DNA of 38,900 nt from Deltaproteobacteria bacterium (GCA_016210005.1 JACQVA010000225.1:1-38900); one strand, 5' to 3'. Counted from the stretch's first letter, positions 7,253 through 16,935 are shown. Translations and numbers: made by a program. The notes: generated from the letters alone by a model not told the origin.

Positions 7253-9502
7253 TCATATCCGCGCCCCGCCCACGCGCGCCAGCGGCAGGCGGCGGCGCAG
7301 CGGGAATTCGATGATGAACTTGCTGCCGTGCGGCGCGTTGTCGCGCACGCGGATGTAAGCCTGATGGTCGGCGACGATGGCGGAGACGATCGCCAGGCCG
7401 AGCCCGGTGCCGTCCTTCTTGGTGGAGAAATACGGCTCGAAGATGCGATGCTTCACCGCCGCGCTGATGCCGGTGCCGCTGTCGGCCAGCTCGAGGCGCA
7501 CCAAGCCGGCGCGGGCCTCGAAGCCGGTGGCGATGGCGATTCGCCCGCGCTCACCCGGCACCGCCGCGCAGGCGGCCACGGCGTTGTCGAGCAGGTTGAC
7601 CACGGCGCGCTTGATGGCTTCGCGATCGAGTTCGAGCGCGGGCAGCTCCGCCGCCGGCGCCCAGTCGAAGTCGATCTCGCGATGGCCCTCGCGGAACAAC
7701 ACCAGCGCCTCCTCGACCACCTCGTTGAGGTTCTGCGCGCTCAGCTCCGCCGCCGGCATGCGCGCGAAGGTGGAGAACTCGTTGACCATCTTCTTCAGCT
7801 CCTCGACCTGCCGGATGATGGTGCGCGTGCACTCGTCGAAGACGGCGTCGTCCTGCCGATCGAGCTGGCTGCTGTAACGCTTGCGCAAGCGCTGCGCCGA
7901 GAGCTGAATCGGCGTCAGCGGGTTCTTGATCTCGTGCGCGATCCGGCGCGCCACTTCGCGCCACGCCTCCATGCGCTCGACCCGCAGCAAGTGGCTGACG
8001 TCCTCGAAGAACACCATCCAGCCCAGCGGCGCCCCGGCATCATCGCGCAGGGTGGTCGCGGTTACCAGCGCGGTTACCACCCGCTCGCCGCCGCTGAACT
8101 TGAGCTGCCGCTCGGCCTCCGACTCGCCGCCATCGATCACCTGCCCGACCAGTTCGCCGACCTTGCGCAGATCGGAGCGGGCGAACACCTCGCGCCATGA
8201 GCCGCCGATCACCTCGGGCGCGCGCAAGCCGACCATGCCCGTGACCGCCCGGTTGACGGTGGTGACGATGCCGCTGTCGGCGATCGCGATCACACCGGCG
8301 GTGACGTTGGCGAGAATGTTCTCGATGTAGCGCCGCCGCTCGTCCAACTCCGAGTGAATAGTCTTGAGCTCGGCGGTCATGCGGTTGAAGGAGTCGACCA
8401 GGGTGGCGATCTCTTCATCGCCGCCGCTGGCAATGCGGAAGTCCCAGTTGCCGCGGGCGAGCTCGCGCGTGCCTTCGGCCACGCGCTGAATCGGCACGGT
8501 GATCCCCTTGGCGAGATAAAAGCCGAACCAAGTAGCGGAGAATATCACCACCAGGGTGATCAGGAACAACGTCAAGATGTAGCCGTTCTTGATCGGCTGC
8601 TTCATGGTCTTCAGCTGGCGGTATTCCTGGTACGAGCGCGAGATGTCTTGCGCGGTGCGGCTGACGTGGCGCGGCACCACTTCGCCGACGACGAGCGCGC
8701 CGATGATCTTGCCGTCGGCGCCGGTGAGCGGCATGCCGCCGCGGACCAAGTCGCCTTTGCTGACCCGTTGCGTGCCGGTGCTGGCCTGGCCGCCGAGCAG
8801 CTCATCGAGCATGTCGCTCGGCGCCGCCGGCACCGTGGCGCCGGCCGGTTCGGTCTGGGCCACGCTGACCACGGCTTCACGGCCGGCATCGAACACCTCG
8901 ATGCTGCTGAGGTTGAGTTCGCGCAGTTTCTCGGCGAGGAACTCGCGCAAGGCCGCCCGCCGCGACGAGCCCCACAGGCCGCGCTGGGCGACTTGCTCGC
9001 CGAGAACGCGGGCGAAGTGCACACTGTCGTTGCCGGTGGCCTGGTAATACGACTGCGCCACGTCGAGCGAGCCGGCGAGCGAACTCTCCACCCGCACGCT
9101 GAACCAGTTCTCGATCGCGGTGTTGAGGAAGCCTTGCGCCACCAGAAACAACAGCAGCGTCGGAAACAGCGTCAGGCTGACGAACGCCAGCACCAGGCGC
9201 GTGCGCAAACGCGAGCCCAGGATGCGCTGGCGCCGCTCGAACAGCAGCTTCACCAGGTTGCGGGTGACCAGGAACACCAGCAGGATGAGCAGGATGAGAT
9301 TGAGGTTGATCAGCAGGAAGAAGATGATGTTGCCTGAGAGCGACGAGCTGTTGCTGAACTGCGGCAGCCGGGTCTCAAACAGGGCGAGCACCAACACCAC
9401 CAGTGCGGTGACGACGATGACGGCCGCCTCGCGACGGCGGCGCCGCCGTTCGTCAAGCGCCAGGATCGGCCGCTCAGGCCACAGGCTACGCCAGCGCAAC
9501 AT
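7253..9502 (-). CDS. ntrY: NtrY-type membrane sensor histidine kinase
   Basis: 749 residues. Hydrophobic segments near 26-42, 57-79 and 105-127 lead to an extracytoplasmic region (128 to 305), then a membrane helix (306-331), HAMP (about 332-385), PAS (about 392-505), the phospho-acceptor H523 in RRIAHEIKNPLTPIQLSAQRL-type sequence, N box VVNLLDNAV (632-642), and G boxes DSGTGIS (674) and GTGLGLAI (698). This layout and wording are those of NtrY, partner of NtrX in nitrogen and redox regulation in other proteobacteria. Here the neighbouring receiver is attached to LpxC rather than to an AAA+ regulator. No clear ribosome site is seen before the ATG at 9502. Confidence 0.88.
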   Translation of the reverse strand: MLRWRSLWPERPILALDERRRRRREAAVIVVTALVVLVLALFETRLPQFSNSSSLSGNIIFFLLINLNLILLILLVFLVTRNLVKLLFERRQRILGSRLRTRLVLAFVSLTLFPTLLLFLVAQGFLNTAIENWFSVRVESSLAGSLDVAQSYYQATGNDSVHFARVLGEQVAQRGLWGSSRRAALREFLAEKLRELNLSSIEVFDAGREAVVSVAQTEPAGATVPAAPSDMLDELLGGQASTGTQRVSKGDLVRGGMPLTGADGKIIGALVVGEVVPRHVSRTAQDISRSYQEYRQLKTMKQPIKNGYILTLFLITLVVIFSATWFGFYLAKGITVPIQRVAEGTRELARGNWDFRIASGGDEEIATLVDSFNRMTAELKTIHSELDERRRYIENILANVTAGVIAIADSGIVTTVNRAVTGMVGLRAPEVIGGSWREVFARSDLRKVGELVGQVIDGGESEAERQLKFSGGERVVTALVTATTLRDDAGAPLGWMVFFEDVSHLLRVERMEAWREVARRIAHEIKNPLTPIQLSAQRLRKRYSSQLDRQDDAVFDECTRTIIRQVEELKKMVNEFSTFARMPAAELSAQNLNEVVEEALVLFREGHREIDFDWAPAAELPALELDREAIKRAVVNLLDNAVAACAAVPGERGRIAIATGFEARAGLVRLELADSGTGISAAVKHRIFEPYFSTKKDGTGLGLAIVSAIVADHQAYIRVRDNAPHGSKFIIEFPLRRRLPLARVGGARI

Positions 9503-9556
9503 AAGCCAACGGTGGTATTCTACGAGGGACTCCGCAGCGCCGCAAGAACGGCGGCG

Positions 9557-9769
9557 TCAGCGCCGCAGCAGGTACAGCACCAGGCTCAGCAGCGCGCTGA
9601 TCAGCAGGCTGGTGGTCAGCGGCAGGTAGAAGCGCAAGTGCTCGCGCTCGATGTGGATGTCGCCCGGCAGGCGCCCCGGCCAGGGCAGCTTGTCGGCGCA
9701 GAGCAGCGCCGCGCCGGCCGCCACCAGCACAATGCCGCATCCGATCAGAACCCAACCGAAGTTGCTCAT
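9557..9769 (-). CDS. DUF2905 small membrane protein
   Basis: 70 residues with two membrane helices (about 5-25 and 47-67) and the family signature GRLPGDIHIEREHLRFYLPL between them. Function unknown; DUF2905 genes commonly follow ruvB, as here, where the ATG lies 3 bases after the ruvB stop. Likely an inner-membrane protein transcribed with ruvCAB. Confidence 0.85.
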   Translation of the reverse strand: MSNFGWVLIGCGIVLVAAGAALLCADKLPWPGRLPGDIHIEREHLRFYLPLTTSLLISALLSLVLYLLRR

Positions 9770-9772
9770 CGC

Positions 9773-10807
9773 TCACTTGGAAAACAGCCTTCCCTGCAAT
9801 GGCCCGGGCCGCGACGTGCGGCCGAAGTGGTCGTGCGCCAGCGCTGTCGCCATGCGGCCCGTGGGCGTGCGGCTGAGATAGCCTTCCTGAATCAAGAACG
9901 GCTCGTAGACATCTTCAATCGTGTCGCGCTCTTCGCCCACTGCTGCCGCCAAGGTGTCGAGACCGACGGGTCCGCCGTTGAACTTGTCGATGATGGCGAG
10001 CAGGATCGCCCGGTCCATCTTGTCGAAACCGCGGTGGTCGACCTCGAGCATGGCCAGCGCCCCATCCGCCACCGGGCGCGAGATGATGCCGTTGGCGCGC
10101 ACTTGGGCATAGTCGCGCACGCGCCGCAGCAAGCGGTTGGCGATCCGCGGCGTGCCGCGGGCGCGGCGCGCGATCTCCAGCGCGCCCTCGTCCTCGATCG
10201 GCACGCTGAGAATCGCGGCCGAGCGCCGGACGATCTGCACCAGCTCGTCGGGGTTGTAGAAGTCCAGCCTGAAGGTAGCGCCGAAGCGATCGCGCAGCGG
10301 CGAGGTCAGCAATCCCGCGCGCGTGGTCGCGCCGATCAAGGTGAAACGCTTGAGGTCGAGCTTGATCGAGCGCGCCGCCGGGCCCTGCCCGATCATCAGG
10401 TCGATTTGGAAGTCCTCCATGGCCGGATAGAGGATTTCTTCCACGATCCGGCTGAGGCGGTGAATCTCGTCGATGAAGAGGACATCGCCGGCGTCGAGGT
10501 TGGTGAGAATCGCGGCCAAATCGCCGGGGCGCTCGATCACGGGCCCGGAGGTGGAGCGGATGTTGACGCGCATCTCGCGCGCGATGATGTGCGCCAGCGA
10601 GGTCTTACCCAAGCCGGGAGGGCCGCACAACAGCAAGTGATCGAGGGAATCGCCACGCGCCTGCGCCGCGGCGATCGCGATGCGCAGGTTGGCCTTGACC
10701 TGTTCCTGACCAACGTAGTCACCGAGCGTGGGCGGGCGCAGCGTGGTATCGAGCGCGACGTCCTCGTCGCCGCCCGCTGGGGTAATCAATCGTTCGGGTT
10801 CGCTCAT
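9773..10807 (-). CDS. ruvB: Holliday junction branch migration ATPase RuvB
   Basis: 344 residues, full length. RuvB hexamers drive branch migration of Holliday junctions with RuvA. Visible motifs: [11 protein letters not shown], Walker A GPPGLGKT (62-69), Walker [13 protein letters not shown] (D113, E114), the [18 protein letters not shown] sensor/arginine segment, and the C-terminal winged helix ending with [12 protein letters not shown]-type sequence (here [14 protein letters not shown]). It starts 3 bases after ruvA. Confidence 0.97.
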   Translation of the reverse strand: MSEPERLITPAGGDEDVALDTTLRPPTLGDYVGQEQVKANLRIAIAAAQARGDSLDHLLLCGPPGLGKTSLAHIIAREMRVNIRSTSGPVIERPGDLAAILTNLDAGDVLFIDEIHRLSRIVEEILYPAMEDFQIDLMIGQGPAARSIKLDLKRFTLIGATTRAGLLTSPLRDRFGATFRLDFYNPDELVQIVRRSAAILSVPIEDEGALEIARRARGTPRIANRLLRRVRDYAQVRANGIISRPVADGALAMLEVDHRGFDKMDRAILLAIIDKFNGGPVGLDTLAAAVGEERDTIEDVYEPFLIQEGYLSRTPTGRMATALAHDHFGRTSRPGPLQGRLFSK

Positions 10808-10810
10808 GGG

Positions 10811-11398
10811 CTATCCGCTCAGCCGCTGGAGCGCGAGTCGGATCACCTTTTCCAACTCGCGGGCACCGCCGTCACGTGCAGACTTGACCGCGCGCTCGGC
10901 CTCGGGGCGACGGTAGCCTAGATTCACCAGCGCGGAGACGGCTTCGAGCTCGACGCCGTCCGCGCGCGAACCCGCGGCCGCCGGCGTTTCCGCCAGCAGC
11001 TTGACGCGATCGCGCAGCTCGACGATCAACCGCTCCGCCGTCTTCTTGCCGATGCCCGGGATCGACACCAACCGCGCCAGATCGCTGGCCTCGAGCGCCG
11101 CTTTGACTTCGCTCCAGGGCATCCCGGACAAGATGTTGAGCGCCAGGCGCGGGCCGATGCCGGAGACTCCTATCAGCAGGGTGAACAGCCGGCGCTCGTC
11201 GGTGCTGGTGAAACCGAACAGTTCGATGGCGTTCTCGCGCACGTTGGTGTGAATGACCAACTGCACCGGCTCGCCGGCGGCGGGCAGTTGGTAGAGGCAG
11301 TTGAGCGAAACGAACACCTGATAGCCCACGCCGCCGACATCGACGATGAGGTATTCGGGCGACTTGTGCGCCAGTGTGCCGGCCAGTTGTGCGATCAT
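10811..11398 (-). CDS. ruvA: Holliday junction DNA-binding subunit RuvA
   Basis: 195 residues. The N-terminal OB fold (MIAQLAGTLAHKSPEYLIVDVGG), the central helix-hairpin-helix repeats (LIGVSGIGPRLALNILSG and LVSIPGIGKKTAERLIVELRDR) and the C-terminal UBA-like RuvB-binding domain (AVSALVNLGYRRPEAERAV) are all present. It binds four-way junctions and recruits RuvB. The ATG overlaps the ruvC stop by four bases (ATGA). Confidence 0.96.
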   Translation of the reverse strand: MIAQLAGTLAHKSPEYLIVDVGGVGYQVFVSLNCLYQLPAAGEPVQLVIHTNVRENAIELFGFTSTDERRLFTLLIGVSGIGPRLALNILSGMPWSEVKAALEASDLARLVSIPGIGKKTAERLIVELRDRVKLLAETPAAAGSRADGVELEAVSALVNLGYRRPEAERAVKSARDGGARELEKVIRLALQRLSG

Positions 11399-11970
11399 CG
11401 CCTACCCGGCCTACCTGGCCTACCTGCCAAACTCAGCCAACGCCGCCCGCGGCCGCGGCGGCGGGCGCGCACCAGTTGCACCAGCTTGTCATCGCCCACA
11501 TGTTCGGAGAGCCGGCGCGCGTGAAGGTAACAAATCGCCGCCGCCAGCGCGTCGGCCTGGTCAGGGGTAACTTCGCCATCGAGCGCCAGTAAGCGACAGA
11601 CCATATTCTGTACCTGCTCCTTGGTGGCGCGGCCGGTTCCCACCACCGCAACTTTGATCTCCGCCGGGCTGTATTCTCCGATCGGGATGCCCGCACGCGC
11701 CCCGGCCGCCAGCACCACACCGCGGGCTTCACCCAAGCGGAACGCGCTCTGCACATTGGCGGCTACGAAACTCTTCTCCAGGCACAGCGCGGCGGGCGAG
11801 AAGCGGGTCAACACTTCGTCGATCTGTTTCAAGATGGCCGCCAGGCGCGCGGCCAAGACGCCCCGCACACGCACCACGCCACCGGCCACGCGCACCAAGC
11901 GCGTGCCGCGCTCCTCCACCACTCCCCAGCCCGTCGTTACCGTGCCGGGATCAATCCCGAGCACTCGCAT
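11395..11970 (-). CDS. ruvC: Holliday junction resolvase RuvC
   Basis: 191 residues, about 18 longer than E. coli RuvC. The four catalytic acids are in place: D7 (GIDPGT), E65 (LCLEKSF), D137 and D140 (TPDQADALA). It cuts Holliday junctions in the cytoplasm. The extra C-terminal tail is basic and Arg/Gly rich (RARRRGRGRR, then GRPGRPGRR) and its last codons come from a short tandem DNA repeat (CCTACC-type units at 11400 to 11428), so the tail is probably a lineage-specific addition. The order yebC-ruvC-ruvA-ruvB is the common one. Confidence 0.95.
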   Translation of the reverse strand: MRVLGIDPGTVTTGWGVVEERGTRLVRVAGGVVRVRGVLAARLAAILKQIDEVLTRFSPAALCLEKSFVAANVQSAFRLGEARGVVLAAGARAGIPIGEYSPAEIKVAVVGTGRATKEQVQNMVCRLLALDGEVTPDQADALAAAICYLHARRLSEHVGDDKLVQLVRARRRGRGRRWLSLAGRPGRPGRR

Positions 11971-12053
11971 GTCTGCTTACTACATCGAAAGGGCGGGACC
12001 TCGCCACTGTTGCCGGCGGTTTTCGCGGCGACACCCACTTCCGCAATCGGCTC

Positions 12054-12806
12054 CTAAGCGGCACTCAGCCGCTCCAGCTCCTCTTGCGCGATGTCGAAAT
12101 TGGCCGACACCGACTGCACGTCGTCGTGGTCCTCCAACTCCTCGATCAGCGCCATGATGTGCTCGGCGGCCCGGCCCGACACCGCCGTGGTGTTTTCCGG
12201 CTGCATCGTCACCTCGGCACTCGCGGTCTCGATCTTGGCCCGATCGAGGGCCTCTTTGACCGCGGCGAAGGCCGCCGGTTCCGTGATGATCTCGAACTGG
12301 TCCCCCAAGTCGTTCATGTCGTCGGCGCCGGCCGCGAGCGCCAGATCGAGCAGCTTTTCTTCGTCGGCCTGGCTGCGATCGACCAAGACGATGCCCTTCT
12401 TGTGGAACATCCACGCCACGCAGCCGGCCGCGCCGAGGTTGCCGCCGTGTTTCTCGAAGATCCGGCGCAACTCGGCCACCGTGCGGTTGCGGTTGTCGGT
12501 CAGCCCTTGCACCATCACCGCGACCCCGCCGGCGCCGTAACCCTCGTAGGTGACTTCTTCGTAATGCACGCCCTCGAGCTCGCCGGTGCCCTTCTTGATG
12601 GCGCGATCGATATTGTCATTCGGCATGCTCTGGGAGCGTGCGGTCAGCACCGCCGTGCGCAAGCGCGGGTTGGCGTTGATATCGCCGCCGCCCAGGCGCG
12701 CCGCCACGGTGAGTTCTTTGATCAGCTTGGTGAACAGTTTTCCCCGCTTGGCGTCCTTGGCGGCCTTCTTGTGCTTGATCGAACTCCACTTGGAGTGGCC
12801 GGACAT
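12054..12806 (-). CDS. yebC: YebC/PmpR/TACO1 family protein
   Basis: 250 residues, full length, starting with the family signature [22 protein letters not shown] and preceded by AGGAGGTTGC. YebC-family proteins were long described as transcriptional regulators; recent work on several members shows that they help ribosomes through proline-rich stretches. Which applies here cannot be told. It heads the ruvCAB group, with an 83-base gap before ruvC. Confidence 0.94.
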   Translation of the reverse strand: MSGHSKWSSIKHKKAAKDAKRGKLFTKLIKELTVAARLGGGDINANPRLRTAVLTARSQSMPNDNIDRAIKKGTGELEGVHYEEVTYEGYGAGGVAVMVQGLTDNRNRTVAELRRIFEKHGGNLGAAGCVAWMFHKKGIVLVDRSQADEEKLLDLALAAGADDMNDLGDQFEIITEPAAFAAVKEALDRAKIETASAEVTMQPENTTAVSGRAAEHIMALIEELEDHDDVQSVSANFDIAQEELERLSAA

Positions 12807-12892
12807 GCAACCTCCTGGACAACCCGCGGTAACGGTTTCGAGCTACCACATCGATGACGGTGAGTAAACGCCGGCGCCGGCGCGCAGCCGCG

Positions 12893-13150
12893 TCAGGCCA
12901 AGCCGAGCAAGGCGTCCAGCTCGCCGCGATCGTCGAGGGCTTTGATCTCGTCGAAGCCGCCCACGGGCTTGCCGTCGATGAAGATCTGCGGCACCGTGCG
13001 CCGCCCGGAGCGGCGGACAACTTCGGCGCGGCGCTCGGCGCTGCCGCCGACGTCGATTTCCTCGAAGCGCAAGCCCTTTTGGTCGAGCAGGCGCTTGGCA
13101 CGCAGGCAGTAAGCGCAGTAGCGAGTGGTGTACACCTTGATGTCGGGCAT
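12893..13150 (-). CDS. grxC: Glutaredoxin (GrxC type)
   Basis: 85 residues. The thioredoxin-fold start IKVYTTRYCAYC holds the dithiol site C12-A-Y-C15, followed by the cis-proline segment TVPQIFIDGKPVGGFDEI that binds glutathione. It reduces disulfides or mixed glutathione disulfides with electrons from glutathione, which gshB in this window can make. Homology starts at the ATG at 13150; the frame is open further upstream but the extra residues overlap the mazG region and look random. The ribosome site is weak. Confidence 0.92.
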   Translation of the reverse strand: MPDIKVYTTRYCAYCLRAKRLLDQKGLRFEEIDVGGSAERRAEVVRRSGRRTVPQIFIDGKPVGGFDEIKALDDRGELDALLGLA

Positions 13151-13274
13151 GGGGTCTGGCGTCCGGTTGACGACGCTAGCGGCTGGGCAGTGCAGCCGCA
13201 AGACGGTTGCGCGGAGGAGACCGAGGAGACCTGTGCGAATTGACTCAGCACATCGGCTCGGATAGTCCCGCGCC

Positions 13275-14057
13275 ATGGCAGTCGGCGAAGCTTTTGCCGA
13301 GTTGGTGCAAATCATGGAACGGCTGCGGGCCCCGGGCGGCTGCCCCTGGGATCGCGAGCAGAGCCACGCCTCGATCAAGCCGTATCTGATTGAAGAGGCC
13401 TACGAGGTTATCGAAGCCATCGAGGCCAACGACGACACCGAGTTGTGCCTCGAGCTGGGGGACCTGTTGTTGCAGGTCGTGTTTCACGCCGAGATGGCGC
13501 AAGAGCGTGGCGCCTTTGCCATCGGCGACGTCATCCGCGCCATTTGCGAGAAACTGATTCGCCGCCACCCGCACGTGTTCGGCGATCTCGAAGTGAAGGA
13601 CTCCGACGAGGTGCTGCGCAACTGGTCGCGCATCAAGGCCGCCGAGCGCCAACATCGCGAGGACCGCTCGGCGCTCGCCGGCGTGCCGCGCGCCATGCCG
13701 GCGCTCATACGCGCGCAAAGGCTGGGCGAGAAGGCGGCGCGCGTCGGCTTCGATTGGCAGCGTGCCGCGGATGTGCTCGACAAGCTGGCGGAAGAGCTGA
13801 ACGAGCTGCGCGCCGCGATGCAGCTTGGTGATCCGGCCGCCGCGGAAAGCGAGCTCGGGGACGTGCTCTACGCCGCCACTAACCTCGCCCGTCATCTCAA
13901 CTGCAACGCCGAGGATGCCCTCACCAAAGCCAGCGACCGCTTCACCCGCCGCTTTCGTTACATCGAAGAGCGCCTCAGCGCCGCCGGCAAAGACATCCAC
14001 GACACCGCGATCGAGGAGCAGGAAGCATTGTGGCAAGAAGCAAAGACGCGGGTGTGA
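13275..14057 (+). CDS. mazG: Nucleoside triphosphate pyrophosphohydrolase MazG
   Basis: 260 residues, the length of the two-domain E. coli-type MazG. It hydrolyses (d)NTPs to monophosphate and pyrophosphate as a house-cleaning enzyme. The N-terminal domain has LRAPGGCPWDREQSH and the metal-binding EEAYEVIEAIE...ELGDLLLQV arrangement; the C-terminal domain repeats the pattern in ESELGDVLYAATNLARHL. It reads away from the glutaredoxin gene, 124 bases apart. No clear ribosome site before the ATG. Confidence 0.94.
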   Translation: MAVGEAFAELVQIMERLRAPGGCPWDREQSHASIKPYLIEEAYEVIEAIEANDDTELCLELGDLLLQVVFHAEMAQERGAFAIGDVIRAICEKLIRRHPHVFGDLEVKDSDEVLRNWSRIKAAERQHREDRSALAGVPRAMPALIRAQRLGEKAARVGFDWQRAADVLDKLAEELNELRAAMQLGDPAAAESELGDVLYAATNLARHLNCNAEDALTKASDRFTRRFRYIEERLSAAGKDIHDTAIEEQEALWQEAKTRV

Positions 14058-14082
14058 GTTTGCTCGAACGGACCAGTCCCGG

Positions 14083-14304
14083 TCACTCACGCCTCACGTA
14101 TCGCTTCTCATAATCACTTCTGACGGCGCACGCCGGCGGCCATTCGGTGTGCTCGGCGCCGCCGTCGTAGGCCATCTCCCAGGTGGCGCCGTCGAACTCG
14201 AGTACGTCCTCCTTGTCGAAGTCGACGCCGCCAGCCGTGCCGCCGGTATCGAAGGAGAGCAGCAGGTGGCCGTTGCTATCTCCGTCGATGAGCTCGCCGA
14301 GCAC
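14083..14304 (-). CDS. Short hypothetical protein, possibly a fragment
   Basis: 73 residues from a GTG, starting just after the stop of the Fe-S oxidoreductase gene. It contains LLLSFDTGGTAGGVDFDKED followed by VLEFDGATWEMAYDGGAEH, a beta-rich, Asp/Gly-rich pattern that looks like one domain of a larger secreted protein, with no signal peptide of its own. The start is not supported by a ribosome site. It may be a remnant of a longer gene whose upstream part is lost, or a real small gene. Function unknown. Confidence 0.4.
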   Translation of the reverse strand: MLGELIDGDSNGHLLLSFDTGGTAGGVDFDKEDVLEFDGATWEMAYDGGAEHTEWPPACAVRSDYEKRYVRRE

Positions 14305-14307
14305 CGG

Positions 14308-16344
14308 TCACGTCTTCATTGACGCCGCGACCAGCTCCATCACGTCGAGGGCGCGGACTTTCTCTTCCATGCCTTTGGCTTTGAGGCCGTCGTCGATCAT
14401 GGTCATGCAGTAGGGGCAGGCCACCGCCACCGTGTCGGGATTGGTCTCCAGGGCCTGCTCGACGCGGCGGATGTTGACGCGCTGGGTCGGCTCTTCTTCC
14501 ATCCACATGCGGCCGCCGCCGGCACCGCAGCACATCCCGGTACGGCGGTTGCGTGCCATTTCCTTCAGCCGCACGCCCGGAATCGTGCTGAGAATCTCAC
14601 GCGGCGCTTGGTACACCTCGTTGTAGCGGCCGAGGTAGCAGGAGTCGTGGTAGGCGATCGACTGCAAGCCGTCGGTCTTGAACTCGATCTTGCCGGCAGC
14701 GATCAGCTGCTGCACGAACTCGGTGGCGTGCACCACCTGGTAGTGGCCGCCGAACTGCGGGTACTCGTTCTTCAGGGTGTTAAAGCAGTGCGGGCAGTTG
14801 GTGATGATCTTCTTGACCTTGTAGCCGTTGAGCACCTCGACGCACATTTGCGCCATGCTCTGGAACAGATACTCGTTGCCGATGCGGCGCGCGGTCTCGC
14901 CGTTGCACGGCTCCTCGGCCCCGAGGATGGCGAAATCGACGCCGGCCTGTTTGAGGATCTTGCTGAGCGCGATCGTCGTCTTCTTGTTGCGATCGTCGAA
15001 CGAGCCGGCGCAGCCGACGTAGTAGAGGTACTCGGCATCGGGCTTCTCGGCCATGGTCGGGATCTCGAGTCCGGCGGCCCAGTCGCCGCGCGTGGCGGCG
15101 TCCACGCCCCAGGGGTTGCCCTGGGTCTCCATGCCCTTGAAGGTGCGGGTCAACTCGTTGGGAAAGCGCGACTCTTCTTGCACCAGATGGCGGCGCATGT
15201 CGACGATCTTGTCGACGTACTCGATCAACACCGGGCAGGCCTCTTCGCAGGCCCGGCAGGTGGTGCAGGCCCACAGCACGCCGTCATGAATCAGGCTCTC
15301 GCCGACGATGTTCTCACCAACGGTGATACCAGCGTCGCCCTCGGCCTGGGCTTTGAGGACCTCGGCCTGGTGCCCGTAAAGATAGTCGCGCAGGTTGAGC
15401 ATCAACTGCCGCGGCGCCAGCTCCTTGCCGCTGATGGTGGCGGGGCAGTTCGACGAGCAGCGTCCGCACTCGGTGCACGAGTACATGTCGAGCACCTGCT
15501 TCCAGGTGAACTGATTTATGTAGGAGACGCCGAAGGTGGTGGCATTGTCGAGGTCCTGCTTCTCCAGTGCGCCGGTCGGTTCGAGCTTCTTGAAGAAGAC
15601 GTTGGGGATCGAGGTGATGACGTGGAAGTGTTTGGCCAGCGGCAGCAGGTTGAGGAAGGTAAGCACCACCAGGTTGTGGCCCCACCAGCCCAGGTCGCTG
15701 GCGAACTTGGCGCCGCCTTTGCCCAACGGGTTCAGCCCCGCCGCCACCAGCCGGCTGAGCGGTTGCCAGAAGCGCTCCGCTTCGGTTTCCGGGTGGCCCG
15801 CCAGGTAGACCAGCCGGCCGGCGTCGTATAAGTAGCCGGTGATCATGATGGTGCCGATGAACGCGAGGATGAGATACGCCTCCCAGTGCGAGTGGCCGCG
15901 CAAGCGGTCTTCTGCCGGAGCGTAGCCGTAGAGCCGTTCCGGGTGGGAGATGCTCCAGCGGTAGAGCGCGGTGGCGATCGCGCCGAGCACGATCAGCTGC
16001 ATGATGTCCTTCAACAAGAGATACGGCCCGCCCAAGAGCGCGGGCGACATCAACGGCAGGTAGAAGTCGGCGATAAAGCCGCGGGCGAACATATGGATGA
16101 CTTGCACCGCCAGGATGCTGAAGCCCCAGAAGATGAAGAAGTGCATCCAACCCGCGGGTTGCTCGCCGATGACGAACTTCTTCTGGCCGAGGGCGAACAC
16201 CAGCACGGCCTGCAGGCGCTGAGCCAGGTGGTCCCAGCGCATCACCGGCTTCATCTTGGCCAGCACCATGACGCGGCCGTACATCGTCCGGGCGAAGTAG
16301 CCCAGGAACGCCGCCAACACGAGCGCGAAAATTACCGCATTCAT
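14308..16344 (-). CDS. Membrane-bound iron-sulfur oxidoreductase, EtfD/HdrD-like
   Basis: 678 residues with SD GGAGGG before the ATG. The N-terminal half has about five membrane helices (near 4-24, 67-87, 112-130, 155-175, 220-238) of the nitrate-reductase-gamma type, expected to bind heme b and quinone. Two [4Fe-4S] motifs follow (C290, C293, C296, C300 and C360, C363, C366, C370), then two cysteine-rich CCG domains (C445, C480, C517, C520; and C569, C605-C606, C643, C646) as in heterodisulfide reductase HdrD. This is the architecture of EtfD/FadF proteins, which pass electrons from electron-transfer flavoprotein to menaquinone during acyl-CoA oxidation. No etfAB genes are in the window, so the electron donor is inferred. 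Confidence 0.83.
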   Translation of the reverse strand: MNAVIFALVLAAFLGYFARTMYGRVMVLAKMKPVMRWDHLAQRLQAVLVFALGQKKFVIGEQPAGWMHFFIFWGFSILAVQVIHMFARGFIADFYLPLMSPALLGGPYLLLKDIMQLIVLGAIATALYRWSISHPERLYGYAPAEDRLRGHSHWEAYLILAFIGTIMITGYLYDAGRLVYLAGHPETEAERFWQPLSRLVAAGLNPLGKGGAKFASDLGWWGHNLVVLTFLNLLPLAKHFHVITSIPNVFFKKLEPTGALEKQDLDNATTFGVSYINQFTWKQVLDMYSCTECGRCSSNCPATISGKELAPRQLMLNLRDYLYGHQAEVLKAQAEGDAGITVGENIVGESLIHDGVLWACTTCRACEEACPVLIEYVDKIVDMRRHLVQEESRFPNELTRTFKGMETQGNPWGVDAATRGDWAAGLEIPTMAEKPDAEYLYYVGCAGSFDDRNKKTTIALSKILKQAGVDFAILGAEEPCNGETARRIGNEYLFQSMAQMCVEVLNGYKVKKIITNCPHCFNTLKNEYPQFGGHYQVVHATEFVQQLIAAGKIEFKTDGLQSIAYHDSCYLGRYNEVYQAPREILSTIPGVRLKEMARNRRTGMCCGAGGGRMWMEEEPTQRVNIRRVEQALETNPDTVAVACPYCMTMIDDGLKAKGMEEKVRALDVMELVAASMKT

Positions 16345-16463
16345 CGAACCCTCCGCGCGGATTACCGCCAGAACCCTCGGCGACTCCTAGGAGAAAGGCT
16401 GCGTCTTTGCAAGGTCGGATGACCACGGCGGGGCGCGGCTTATCGCGGCCAGTGCAGCACCTA

Positions 16464-16931
16464 ATGCGCGCCCGCCCGCACCCGAAGATAACGGCACTGG
16501 CGCTGCTCGCTGCCGTGATCGGCCTGCTGTGCGGCTGCGCCGCACGCCCCGCGGTGATTCTGCACCCAGCCGGCGGCGCGGCCGTGCGCGTGCGGGTCGA
16601 GGTGGTGAACACGCCACTGGCCCGCGCCCAAGGCCTGATGTACCGCCGCGAGCTGGCCGCCGATGCCGGCATGCTGTTCGTCTTTCCGCACGCCGGCGTG
16701 CAGCACTTCTGGATGAAGAACACGCTGATCGCGCTCGACATGCTGTTCATCGACGACAGCCGCCGTGTGGTCGGCATCGTCGCCAATGCCCGGCCGCTGT
16801 CGACCCGATCGGTCGGGCCGGAGGTACCGTGCCGCTACGTGCTGGAAGTCAACGGCGGCTTTGCCGCACAGCACCACATCGAGGTCGGAGCCACGATCGA
16901 GTTCGTCGATGTACCGGCCGGCGCCAGCTGA
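16464..16931 (+). CDS. DUF192 family putative lipoprotein
   Basis: 155 residues from the ATG at 16464. Residues 1-25 form a signal peptide ending LLCGC, a usable lipobox, so the protein is probably anchored in the cell envelope. The mature part is a DUF192 domain with RAQGLMYRREL, GMLFVFP and FWMKNTLIALDMLFID, all family hallmarks. Function unknown. An ATG at 16407 would add 19 residues before the signal peptide. It converges with the ferredoxin gene, the two stops being four bases apart. Confidence 0.8.
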   Translation: MRARPHPKITALALLAAVIGLLCGCAARPAVILHPAGGAAVRVRVEVVNTPLARAQGLMYRRELAADAGMLFVFPHAGVQHFWMKNTLIALDMLFIDDSRRVVGIVANARPLSTRSVGPEVPCRYVLEVNGGFAAQHHIEVGATIEFVDVPAGAS

Positions 16932-16935
16932 ATGA

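Noticed and set aside
8354-9337. Long plus-strand open frame (327 codons), and a similar one at 7199-8200
   Set aside because: Both are antisense to the NtrY kinase and show no recognisable motifs.
9512-10921. Plus-strand open frame of 469 codons
   Set aside because: Antisense to ruvB and the end of ruvA; a mirror frame typical of high-GC DNA.
14608-15831. Plus-strand open frame of 407 codons
   Set aside because: Antisense to the Fe-S oxidoreductase, whose cysteine motifs are clear.
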